From positions 1-15,868 of the forward strand of contig JACNJP010000170.1 of NCBI GenBank assembly GCA_014382465.1: DNA of 15,868 bases. Direction: 5' to 3'. The stretch is from Planctomycetota bacterium (lineage in GTDB: Bacteria > Planctomycetota > UBA1135). Positions 1-7,306 of the stretch are shown piece by piece; positions within the stretch are counted from its first letter, which is position 1; the number at the start of each line of letters is the position of its first letter. The notes under the pieces were generated by a model. That model saw only the letters and a program-made list of their open reading frames with translations, was not told where the DNA came from and searched no databases. The position numbers and the translations under genes were made by a program.

Positions 1-1401
1 ACCGTCGATCCTGCCGGGTTTCGATCCAGCTATTCTCAATTAGAAGCCGGACCGCAGTCCCTGAGTTTGCCCGAAGGGCAATACAGCCTCTGTGTCGAGA
101 CAGACTCACCCGGCGGTTATGTCCTTGGCCCGTTCATGCTCCCCGTCGGAGGACTTGACCTTGGAACGCTCTCTATCGGAACAGGGGCAATTTATGGAAC
201 AGTCGAGAAGCCAGATGAAAAGCCATGGCCGCGGATGCGTGTTGAAATATGGCGGGATGATAACTGGTTTGGGGGCGAATCCCTAACCAATGAAGCTGGC
301 GAGTTTTCGTTCGATACTCTCGGCCCGGGACTCTACAAAATCGTTGTCGTTCCGAGTAGATCCCACCTTGTGTTTGCCGCCGAACAAATGGTTTGGGTAC
401 AACTCCACGCTGGTGAAAATGTTCGTACTCCCACATTTCAAATTGCGCAGGATTCCGGAATCAAGTGTCAATTACGCGGCTCTTTTTCTCTTGCAAGATC
501 TGGATTCCTTTGGGATGGCGCTCGGCTGGAACTCGCACCAATTGGTGCCGATGGGACTTTCTCATTCTCCAACAGGGGATCCGAATCAATTGTTGGCATC
601 TATTCAATTCAATCTTCGGCGCTTCAGGTAATTCAAGAAAAGGTCGGTGACCCGGAGATCCCGCACTTATTCCTTGCAGAATCCTTAAGCTCCCAGGTAT
701 ATCGGTTCTTATTGCCTAATGGACAGCCGGCGGCAGGTGCTTCCGTGAAATTCTTGGTGGGCAATGGATTCTGCCTTCCGGGTTCGGCTACTCTCAATTC
801 TGAAGGGAATCTGGAGCTGAAGTCTTCGGGATGCGAGGACTCCTCCCTTCTTGTTGCTGTTGGCGGCATGGAATCTTACCGCGTGCATTTCCGAGACCTG
901 ATACATGGTGACAATTTTCTGGGTGGGGAGCATTTGTGGTCAGAAATCTCCTGCTTTGATCTCTCTGGAATCCCCATCCACGGTGCCACTCTTTGGAATC
1001 CTTCCGATCACTGTCAGACCATCACCAACGAACGTGGGTACGGTAGGATTAGTGGAAAGCCCTCCGGTGGATACCTCCTTATTGAGAAGGAAGGGTTCTG
1101 GTCAATTCGAGCTGAGCCCCTGCCTTCTTTCGCGGTTGTCCTCCGAAGGACAGTCGATCATGTTCTCCTTTCGACTCCTATTGGTTTGCCGATTTCCGAG
1201 TTGGAAGTTACCCCACTTTTTTCGCTTGGATACCAATTCTCACTTGTCGTTTCAAGGGGGCCTGGAGTCGACGAGTGGGTTCTTCGAGGGATTCCTGAGG
1301 GAGCCTTTTCCGTTCGAGGGTTGGGGAATGATGGCTCCATTCTTCTGGATACATCGGTTACCCTTTCGGCCAAGTCCTCTAGGCATGTTCCTTTGAACTA
1401 G
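1..1401 (+). CDS. Carboxypeptidase-regulatory-like repeat protein, 5' end missing
   Basis: The frame is open from base 1 to the TAG at 1399-1401, so this is the last 466 residues of a longer protein. A TTG at 67 could be read as a start, but the codons before it read through without a stop and give protein-like sequence. Several beta-sandwich modules of the CarboxypepD_reg/Cna-B style are visible. The clearest (about residues 60-118 of the visible part) has the pattern GxIYGTV, VEIW, TNEAGEFSFDTLGPGLYKI. Weaker copies lie near 235-300 and 313-385 (TITNERGYGRI, GGYLLIEKEGF). Such modules are usually structural or adhesive parts of secreted proteins. I see no catalytic motif. Sampled G+C is about 50%, against more than 70% downstream, with codon usage to match. 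This suggests foreign origin or relaxed selection. Family assignment is by fold pattern only; a specific function cannot be given. Confidence 0.75.
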   Translation, partial: TVDPAGFRSSYSQLEAGPQSLSLPEGQYSLCVETDSPGGYVLGPFMLPVGGLDLGTLSIGTGAIYGTVEKPDEKPWPRMRVEIWRDDNWFGGESLTNEAGEFSFDTLGPGLYKIVVVPSRSHLVFAAEQMVWVQLHAGENVRTPTFQIAQDSGIKCQLRGSFSLARSGFLWDGARLELAPIGADGTFSFSNRGSESIVGIYSIQSSALQVIQEKVGDPEIPHLFLAESLSSQVYRFLLPNGQPAAGASVKFLVGNGFCLPGSATLNSEGNLELKSSGCEDSSLLVAVGGMESYRVHFRDLIHGDNFLGGEHLWSEISCFDLSGIPIHGATLWNPSDHCQTITNERGYGRISGKPSGGYLLIEKEGFWSIRAEPLPSFAVVLRRTVDHVLLSTPIGLPISELEVTPLFSLGYQFSLVVSRGPGVDEWVLRGIPEGAFSVRGLGNDGSILLDTSVTLSAKSSRHVPLN

Positions 1402-1578
1402 ACTGTGGGGTGGAGTGCGGGTTTATTTCCTTTCGAAACTCCGCATCTGATATTCGCGAAAACCCTGTTCCTTGCCGCAGTGGCGACCTTTCGGGTTTCT
1501 TCGTGGAGCGGTGCCAATGGGAAACCAGTCAAGAAAACCGCAAGGCCAACTTTCTGCCCAGGTTATTCTCTGCTCAAG
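1..1578. other. Low-GC segment ending near 1578
   Basis: The partial gene and the 177-base gap after it have about half G+C, for example 30 of 60 bases in 241-300. The sequence from about 1579 onward is typically above 70%, for example 44 of 60 in 13021-13080. The change is sharp and falls at the start of the next gene. The gap 1402-1578 holds small palindromes such as TTTCGAAA and TTCGCGAA but no convincing promoter, terminator or gene. Confidence 0.7.
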
Positions 1579-1986
1579 ATGCGCGGCTGGACCTCAACCC
1601 TTTTGCTAACCCTAATCCTCCTCCCTGCCTGCGGCCACGGGCGTCCCGACCGCACGCCGCAGGAGCCGATCCTCCAACTCCGCACCGAGGGGAGTTGGGC
1701 GGCCATGGTCGAGGTGGTGGATGACCTCAGCGGCGACCCCCTCGCGCTCGCAGACCTCCAGGTGGTGCGGCTCGCCGGACTCGACGGCGGCGGCGCGCAG
1801 GCGCCGGTGGCGACCGGGCGGACCGACTCGAGCGGGCGCTTCACCTTCGGCGAACTGCCCGGCGAGGCCTGCCTGATCCGGGCGCTTCGCCCGGGCTACC
1901 GCGTCAACGCCCTCGCCGCCCATCCGCCGGCCGTGGACCGCCGGGCGCTTTCCCACCTGGAGATCCGGCTGACGCCGCTGGACTGA
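1579..1986 (+). CDS. Small lipoprotein with one carboxypeptidase-regulatory-like domain
   Basis: The product is 135 residues. I chose the ATG at 1579 because it begins a textbook lipoprotein signal: MRGW, a hydrophobic stretch of Leu/Ile, then LPAC with the lipid-accepting Cys at residue 18. The frame is open further upstream to a GTG at 1405, but that extension is low-GC and would bury the signal peptide. After the anchor, residues about 40-133 form one beta-sandwich module of the carboxypeptidase regulatory type, with the hallmarks VEVVDDLSGDPLALADLQVV, TDSSGRFTFGELPGE and LRPGYRV. It is probably tethered to a membrane facing the periplasm. The fold matches the modules of the gene before it, but base composition differs strongly. 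The M28 peptidase lipoprotein starts 48 bases downstream, so the two may be co-transcribed. No enzymatic residues are visible. No strong ribosome binding site is seen. Confidence 0.8.
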   Translation: MRGWTSTLLLTLILLPACGHGRPDRTPQEPILQLRTEGSWAAMVEVVDDLSGDPLALADLQVVRLAGLDGGGAQAPVATGRTDSSGRFTFGELPGEACLIRALRPGYRVNALAAHPPAVDRRALSHLEIRLTPLD

Positions 1987-2034
1987 CCCCGCGGCCCCCT
2001 CACCGCCGCCCCGCCCGCCGCTAGACTCAGCCGG

Positions 2035-3504
2035 GTGCGACTTCCCGCCACGCTGTTCCTGATCCCGCTCGCGGCCTGTGCCCAGGTCGGTTCCCCGGCC
2101 GGCCCCGAGGCCGACGGCCCGCCCACCGCCTCCGCCGCCCCGGTCCTGACCGCCGCCGAGCTCGGCCTGCCGGAGATCGCCGACGCCCAGGCCCTCGCCG
2201 ACGCGCTGCTCGACGCCGGGCTGCGCGACCACCACGCCTACGCCATGCTGAGCAAGCTGTGCGAGACCGCGCCGCACCGGCTGGCGGGATCTCAGGGCTA
2301 CAACGCGGCCATCCTGTGGGGCGAGCGGGCCATGCGCGACGCCGGGCTCGCCAACGTCCGCCGCGAAGGCGTGATGGCCAAGCACTGGGTGCGCGGCGCT
2401 CCTGAGGTGGTGACGATGAACTCCGGCCTGCTCGGCGCCCAGCCGCTGGCGGCCGCCGCCCTGGGGGGCTCGGTGGGCACGCCGCCCGGCGGCATCACCG
2501 CGCAGGTGGTGGAGGTCCAGGGAATCGGCGACCTGCTGGCGCGCGCCGCCAAGGGCGAGAGCTTCGCCGGCAAGATCGTGTTCTTCAACGAGGCGATGGA
2601 CCCGACCGCGCGCTCCACCTTCCAGGCCTACGGCAAGGCGGTGCAGCAGCGCTCGCGGGGCGCCATCGAGGCCTCCAAGCTCGGCGGGGTCGCCGCCCTG
2701 GTGCGCTCGATGAGCACCAAGTGGGACGACCAGCCGCACACCGGCGCCATGCGCTCCCTGAACGATGTCGAGCAGATCCCGGCGCTGGCGCTGGGGATCC
2801 TCAGCGCCGAGGCGCTCAGCGCCGGGCTGCGCGCCGATACCGTCGAGTCGGTCACGATCGAGGCCCACTGCCAGACCCTGCCCGACAAGCGCAGTTGGAA
2901 CGTCATCGGCGAGATCGTCGGCAGCCAGTTCCCCGACGAGGTCCTGGTGGTCGGCGGCCACCTCGACAGCTGGGACAAGGGCCAGGGCGCCCACGACGAC
3001 GGCGGCGGCTGCGCGGCCTCGATCGAGGCGGCGCGGCTGCTGGTGGAGTGCGGCGTGAAGCCCAAGCGCACCATCCGCGTGGTGCTGTTCGCCAACGAGG
3101 AGAACGGCCTGGCCGGCGGCCGCGGCTACGCCGAGGCGCACGGCGCGAAGGACAAGCACCTGCTGGCGATCGAGAGCGACGGCGGCAGCTTCGCCCCGCG
3201 CGGCATCGCCCTGAGCCTGTCACAGGCCGCGGTCGACCGGCTGCGGCCGCTCGGCATGCCGCTGGCGGCGGTGGGGGCGGAGCGCGTACTGCTCGGCGGC
3301 GGCGGCGCCGACATCGGCCCGCTGCAGGCGCACGGCTGCAAGATGGGCTCGCTGCGGGTCGAGGACTCGCGCTACTTCGACGTCCACCACAGCGACAACG
3401 ACACCCTCGACCAGGTCAGCCCGCGCGAGCTGGAGCTGGGCGCGGTGGTCATGGCCTACTGGCTGGCGCTGCTGGCGAACGCGGACCCGGCTGCGCTGGG
3501 TTAG
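2035..3504 (+). CDS. M28 family zinc peptidase lipoprotein (carboxypeptidase Q-like)
   Basis: The product is 489 residues from a GTG start, which gives a lipoprotein signal ending in LAAC with Cys15 lipidated. Residues about 55-125 match the N-terminal part of carboxypeptidase Q/PGCP-type M28 peptidases (LCETAPHRLAGSQGY, then AGLANVRREGV, HWVRG). A protease-associated (PA) insert spans about 145-280. The catalytic core follows with every expected zinc-site motif: GGHLDSWD (His309, Asp311), HDDGGG (Asp321), FANEENG (Glu355/Glu356), AIESDGG (Asp382) and DVHHSDNDT (His452). By family knowledge it would hydrolyse peptides or dipeptides at a di-zinc centre. Here it would do so lipid-anchored in the periplasm or at the outer membrane. 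Length and motif order are normal and nothing key is missing. The exact substrate (amino- versus carboxy- or dipeptidase) cannot be told from sequence alone. It probably shares a transcript with the small lipoprotein 48 bases upstream. Confidence 0.93.
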   Translation: MRLPATLFLIPLAACAQVGSPAGPEADGPPTASAAPVLTAAELGLPEIADAQALADALLDAGLRDHHAYAMLSKLCETAPHRLAGSQGYNAAILWGERAMRDAGLANVRREGVMAKHWVRGAPEVVTMNSGLLGAQPLAAAALGGSVGTPPGGITAQVVEVQGIGDLLARAAKGESFAGKIVFFNEAMDPTARSTFQAYGKAVQQRSRGAIEASKLGGVAALVRSMSTKWDDQPHTGAMRSLNDVEQIPALALGILSAEALSAGLRADTVESVTIEAHCQTLPDKRSWNVIGEIVGSQFPDEVLVVGGHLDSWDKGQGAHDDGGGCAASIEAARLLVECGVKPKRTIRVVLFANEENGLAGGRGYAEAHGAKDKHLLAIESDGGSFAPRGIALSLSQAAVDRLRPLGMPLAAVGAERVLLGGGGADIGPLQAHGCKMGSLRVEDSRYFDVHHSDNDTLDQVSPRELELGAVVMAYWLALLANADPAALG

Positions 3505-3522
3505 GAGGCCGCTTGGCCGGAT

Positions 3523-3580
3523 AACCTGGTAAATCAGGCGTCAGGTGGCGGATTTTCCAGGTTGTTTCGCCTCAGAGGCG
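3523..3580. terminator. Weak inverted repeats after the M28 gene
   Basis: AACCTGG (3523-3529) and CCAGGTT (3557-3563) form a 7-bp inverted repeat with a 27-base loop. Directly after it, CGCCTCAGAGGCG (3568-3580) can form a tight 5-bp hairpin. No T-tract follows either one, so a classic intrinsic terminator is not shown. They may still help separate the M28 and 2-oxoglutarate dehydrogenase transcripts. The 220-base gap holds no other gene that I can see. Confidence 0.25.
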
Positions 3581-3603
3581 CTCGTGGCGGTGGCGATTGG
3601 CGG

Positions 3604-3632
3604 TTGACCGTCCTGTGGACCAGGCGGAAGAT
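3604..3632 (+). promoter_or_regulatory. Possible sigma70-type promoter for the 2-oxoglutarate dehydrogenase gene
   Basis: TTGACC at 3604-3609 resembles a -35 box. With a 17-base spacer it is followed by GAAGAT (3627-3632), a poor -10 match that keeps A, A and T at positions 2, 5 and 6. It lies about 90 bases before the ATG at 3725, in the only sizeable gap upstream of that gene. The call rests on pattern only. Confidence 0.28.
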
Positions 3633-3724
3633 CTCAGGTCGAGCGGGGGCGGGGAGCCTCACGGGTCGCGGTCGAAACCGGCCCGATTCCGCCCTATTCG
3701 GACCCCGGCCCGGCCACCCTCATC

Positions 3725-6700
3725 ATGCCCATCGACTTCAAGGAACAGTTCGGCGTCAACGCCGGTTACGTCGAGACCCTGTTCGACCAGTGGCGGGCGG
3801 ACGCCGCGGCCGTCGACCCGGAGTGGGCCCGCTGGTTCGAGAAGAGCGCGCCGGCGGTGGAGCCGGCGGTGAAGGGGCCGGTCGAGACCGACGAGGAGCT
3901 CGCCGAGCCGCTGCGCGGGGTGGCGGCGCGCAGCGCCGCCAACATGGAGGCCAGCCTCGAGGTGCCGACGGCCACCAGCGTCCGCACGCTGCCGGTCAAG
4001 GTGCTCGACGAGAACCGTCGCGTGCTCAACCAGCACATGCTGGTGCGGGCGCTGGGCAAGGCCAGCTACACCCACCTGGTCGCTTACGCGCTGGTGCGCG
4101 CGGTCGCCGAACGGCCGAACGTGCAGTCGCGCTGCGAGGACCGCGACGGCCGGGCCTTCAAGGTCACGCCGAAGCACGTCAACCTCGGGCTGGCGATCGA
4201 CGTCCCCGGGCCGGACGGCGCGCGCAGCCTGGTGGTGCCGTCGCTCAAGGCCAGCGAGACGCTGAGCTTCAAGCAGTTCTACGACGCCTACCAGGACGTG
4301 GTCGAGCGCGGGCGGGACGGCGAGCTGACGGCGGCCGACTTCGCCGGCACGACGGTGTCGCTGACCAACCCGGGCGGCTTCGGCACCCAGCTCTCGGTGC
4401 CGCGGCTGATGAAGGGGCAGGGGCTGATCGTCGCCACCGGCGGCATCGGCGTGCCGACCGAGGCGCGCTATGTCTCGCCGGCGAAGCTCGCGGAGCTGGC
4501 GATCTCGCCGGTGATGACCGTGACCAGCACCTACGACCACCGCACCGTGCAGGGCGCCGAGTCGGGGCTGATGCTCAAGCGGATGGAGGAGCTGCTGGAC
4601 GGCGCCGACGGCTTCTGGGACGAGATCTTCCGCTGCATGCGCGTGCCGTGGACGCCGTTCGTGGCCGCGGCCGACACCGACACCGAGGATCCTGGCCTGT
4701 CCGCCGCCGAGAAGCAGGCCAAGGTCTGGCTGCTGATCAACGCCTACCGCGTGCGCGGCTGCCGGCTGGCCGACCTCGACCCGCTGGAGTACCGGCCCGA
4801 TCCGCTGCCTTCCTTGGATCCGGCGTGGTACGGCTTCACCATCTGGGACCTCGACCGCGAGTTCCTCACCGACGGCATGTGCGGCAAGCCGGTCATGACG
4901 CTGCGCGAGATCCTCGAGGTGCTGCGCGAGACCTACTGCCGGCGCTGGGGCATCGAGTACATGCACGTCGTCAACCGCGTGCGCAAGCACTGGATCCGCG
5001 AGCGGGTCGAGCCGCGGCGCAACGAGGAGGTGTTCGACCAGGCGGGGCGGGAGCGGCTGCTGCGGCGGCTGGTGAAGGCCGAGAACTTCGAGCGCTTCCT
5101 GCACACGCGCTATCCCGGCAACAAGCGCTTCTCCTTGGAGGGCGCCGACACGCTGGTGCCGATGCTCGGGGAGATCCTCGACCGGCTGGCGGCCAACGGC
5201 GTCGAGCGGGTGGTCCTGGGCATGGCCCACCGCGGGCGGCTCAACGTGCTGGCCAACATCCTGAACAAGAGCTACGAGCGCATCTTCGGCGAGTTCGAGG
5301 CGGTCATGCTGCCGAGCTCGGTCGAGGGCTCGGGCGACGTGAAGTACCACCTCGGGCAGCGCGGCCGCTACCAGACGCCGGAGGGAAGGGAGGTCGAGGT
5401 GCTGCTGTCGGCCAACCCGAGCCACCTGGAGGCGGTCGATCCGGTGGTCTGCGGCATGGTCCGCGGCTACCAGGACCGCGACGGCGACGCCCTGCGCAAG
5501 AAGACCGTCGGGGTGCTGATCCACGGCGACGCGGCCTTCACCGGCCAGGGCGTCGTGGCCGAGACCTTGCAGATGAGCGGGCTGCGGGCCTACCGCACCG
5601 GCGGCACGATCCACGTCGTGGTGAACAACCAGATCGGCTTCACCGCCAGCCCCAAGGACCTGCACTCCACCTACTACTGCACCGACATCGCCAAGATGAT
5701 CCAGGCGCCGGTGCTGCACGCGAACGGCGACTATCCGGAGTCGGTGCTGAAGGCCTCGCACGTGGCGGTGGACTACCACGCCGAGTTCGGGGCGGACGTG
5801 GTCATCGACATGGTGTGCTACCGCCGGCGCGGCCACAACGAGGGCGACGAGCCGGCCTACACCCAGCCGCTGCTCTACCAGAAGATCGCGACCCACCCGA
5901 CGGTGCGCGAGAACTACATCGACCTGCTGGTGCGGCGCGGCGCGATGACGCGCGAGGAGTGCGAGGCGGTCTCGGAGCAGTACGACGACGAGCTGCGCGC
6001 GGCGCTGGAGAAGTCGCGCGGCGGCGAGGCGGCGGCGCCGGCGGAGCCGGCCTTCGCGCTGCGGATGGAGGACCCGGCCGACTGGTGGGACGGGGAGTCG
6101 CCGGAGACGGCGGTGGCCGAGGAGCGGCTGATCGACCTCATCGACCGCAGCAACGGCATGCCGGACGGCCACGTCGTCCACCCCAACCTGCTGCGCCAAC
6201 TGCGGCGGCGCGAGGACATGGTGCGGGGCGGCCGCGACCTGGACTGGGGCTGCGCCGAGACGCTGGCCTTCGCCTCGCTGCTCGAGGACGGCGTGTCGAT
6301 CCGGCTGGCCGGGCAGGACAGCGGCCGCGGCACCTTCAGCCACCGCCACGCGGTGATCCGCGACCAGGTGACCGGCGCCGATCACGTGCCGCTGGCGCAT
6401 TTGGTGGACGGCGCCCGCTTCGAGGCCTGGGACTCGCTGCTGTCGGAGGAGGCCGGGCTGGGCTTCGAGTACGGCTACGCGGCCGCGCGGCCCGAGGCCA
6501 TGGTGCTGTGGGAGGCGCAGTTCGGCGACTTCGTCAACGGCGCGCAGATCCCGATCGACCAATTCCTGGCGGCCGGCGAGTCGAAGTGGGGGCAGCGGGT
6601 CGGGCCGACCCTGCTGCTGCCGCACGGCTACGACGGCCAAGGGCCGGAGCACTCCAGCGCCCGGCCGGAGCGCTTCCTGCAACTGTGCGCCGAGGGCAAC

Positions 6701-7264
6701 TTCGTGGTCGCCAATTGCTCGACCGCGGCGCAGTACTTCCACCTGCTGCGGCGCCAGGGCGGGGACCCGGCGCGGCGGCCGCTGGTGCTGTTCACCCCCA
6801 AGAGCCTGCTGCGGGATCCGCGCGCCGCGAGCCCGGTGGGGGAGCTGGCCCGAGGCGGCTTCCGGGAGGTCATCGGCGACGCGAGCGTCGGCGCGGCGGG
6901 GGTGAGGCGCGTCGTCCTGTGCACCGGCAAGGTCTTCCACGACCTCGAGGCCGCCCGGGCGGAGTCGCGGCAGGCGGACGTCGCGCTCCTGCGGCTCGAG
7001 CAGCTCTACCCCTTCCCGCGCCAGGCGCTGCTGGCCGAGCTCGACCGCCACCCGGACGCCGAGCTGGTCTGGCTCCAGGAGGAGCCCAAGAACATGGGAG
7101 CCTGGACCCACGTCCGCGCCCGCCTGCTCGACCTCGACCGCCCCATCCGCTACCTCGGCCGCCCCGCCGCCGCCAGCCCCGCCACCGGCTCCTACCGCCG
7201 CCACCAAGCCGAACAGCAGGCCCTGGTGGACGCGGCGCTGCAGCCGGGGTCGTACGTCGATTGA
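3725..7264 (+). CDS. kgd: Fused 2-oxoglutarate dehydrogenase E1 / succinyltransferase-like E2 (KGD/OdhA type)
   Basis: The product is 1179 residues, close to actinobacterial KGD/OdhA (about 1220-1260). Residues 1-40 are the short N-terminal E1o segment (FGVNAGYVETLFDQW, DPEWARWFE). A linker of about 20 residues leads to an E2 acyltransferase domain (about 62-305) with SLEVPTATSVRTLPVK, TNPGGFGTQLSVPRLMKGQG and the catalytic signature DHRTVQGAESG (His272). There is no lipoyl domain, as in KGD. The E1 part follows: FSLEGADTLVP (469 on), MAHRGRLNVLAN (500 on), the thiamine diphosphate motif GDAAFTGQG (601-609) ending NNQIGFT (634-640), then QDSGRGTFSHRHAV (864 on) and the transketolase C-terminal domain. 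By family knowledge it decarboxylates 2-oxoglutarate and passes the succinyl group toward CoA together with a separate lipoyl-bearing E2 and an E3; neither partner is encoded here. Position 346 is Cys in RVRGCRLAD, where I expect His. The stop codon lies inside a palindromic repeat. I see no Shine-Dalgarno sequence before the ATG. Confidence 0.95.
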   Translation: MPIDFKEQFGVNAGYVETLFDQWRADAAAVDPEWARWFEKSAPAVEPAVKGPVETDEELAEPLRGVAARSAANMEASLEVPTATSVRTLPVKVLDENRRVLNQHMLVRALGKASYTHLVAYALVRAVAERPNVQSRCEDRDGRAFKVTPKHVNLGLAIDVPGPDGARSLVVPSLKASETLSFKQFYDAYQDVVERGRDGELTAADFAGTTVSLTNPGGFGTQLSVPRLMKGQGLIVATGGIGVPTEARYVSPAKLAELAISPVMTVTSTYDHRTVQGAESGLMLKRMEELLDGADGFWDEIFRCMRVPWTPFVAAADTDTEDPGLSAAEKQAKVWLLINAYRVRGCRLADLDPLEYRPDPLPSLDPAWYGFTIWDLDREFLTDGMCGKPVMTLREILEVLRETYCRRWGIEYMHVVNRVRKHWIRERVEPRRNEEVFDQAGRERLLRRLVKAENFERFLHTRYPGNKRFSLEGADTLVPMLGEILDRLAANGVERVVLGMAHRGRLNVLANILNKSYERIFGEFEAVMLPSSVEGSGDVKYHLGQRGRYQTPEGREVEVLLSANPSHLEAVDPVVCGMVRGYQDRDGDALRKKTVGVLIHGDAAFTGQGVVAETLQMSGLRAYRTGGTIHVVVNNQIGFTASPKDLHSTYYCTDIAKMIQAPVLHANGDYPESVLKASHVAVDYHAEFGADVVIDMVCYRRRGHNEGDEPAYTQPLLYQKIATHPTVRENYIDLLVRRGAMTREECEAVSEQYDDELRAALEKSRGGEAAAPAEPAFALRMEDPADWWDGESPETAVAEERLIDLIDRSNGMPDGHVVHPNLLRQLRRREDMVRGGRDLDWGCAETLAFASLLEDGVSIRLAGQDSGRGTFSHRHAVIRDQVTGADHVPLAHLVDGARFEAWDSLLSEEAGLGFEYGYAAARPEAMVLWEAQFGDFVNGAQIPIDQFLAAGESKWGQRVGPTLLLPHGYDGQGPEHSSARPERFLQLCAEGNFVVANCSTAAQYFHLLRRQGGDPARRPLVLFTPKSLLRDPRAASPVGELARGGFREVIGDASVGAAGVRRVVLCTGKVFHDLEAARAESRQADVALLRLEQLYPFPRQALLAELDRHPDAELVWLQEEPKNMGAWTHVRARLLDLDRPIRYLGRPAAASPATGSYRRHQAEQQALVDAALQPGSYVD

Positions 7265-7306
7265 TATTCGGGGTCGTACCCCGAATATCAATCGACGTAC
7301 GACCCC
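7246..7306. repeat. Perfect 28-bp stem palindrome holding both convergent stop codons (REP-like)
   Basis: The left arm 7246-7273 and right arm 7279-7306 are exact reverse complements, and the loop is TCGTA (7274-7278). The outer ends read GGGGTCGTAC and GTACGACCCC. The TGA of the 2-oxoglutarate dehydrogenase gene (7262-7264) lies in the left arm. The TAG of the minus-strand peroxidase gene (7306-7308 read in reverse) begins on the last base of the right arm. The right-hand 37 bases (7270-7306) match a second copy at 8336-8372 at 33 of 37 positions, so the palindrome is a full unit plus an inverted half sharing its core. A stem this long between convergent genes would fold in either transcript and could stop transcription both ways or protect 3' ends. 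There is no T-tract. REP-type mobile palindrome is my inference. Confidence 0.85.

Noticed and set aside
1405..1578. Upstream extension of the small lipoprotein from a GTG
   Set aside because: The extension has the low-GC composition of the preceding region and would put 58 residues ahead of the lipoprotein signal.
1987..2034. Terminator or RNA gene between the small lipoprotein and the M28 gene
   Set aside because: These 48 GC-rich bases show no clear stem, T-tract or cloverleaf. They are best read as an operon spacer.
1612..3159. A minus-strand open frame across the small lipoprotein and the M28 peptidase
   Set aside because: It has no domain and biased composition, and it overlaps two plus-strand genes with intact lipoboxes and zinc-site residues.
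3659..7291. A very long open frame on the minus strand across the 2-oxoglutarate dehydrogenase gene
   Set aside because: Its product is a biased Arg/His/Leu/Val-rich sequence with no recognisable domain, while the plus strand encodes a motif-complete enzyme. High G+C leaves antisense frames open.
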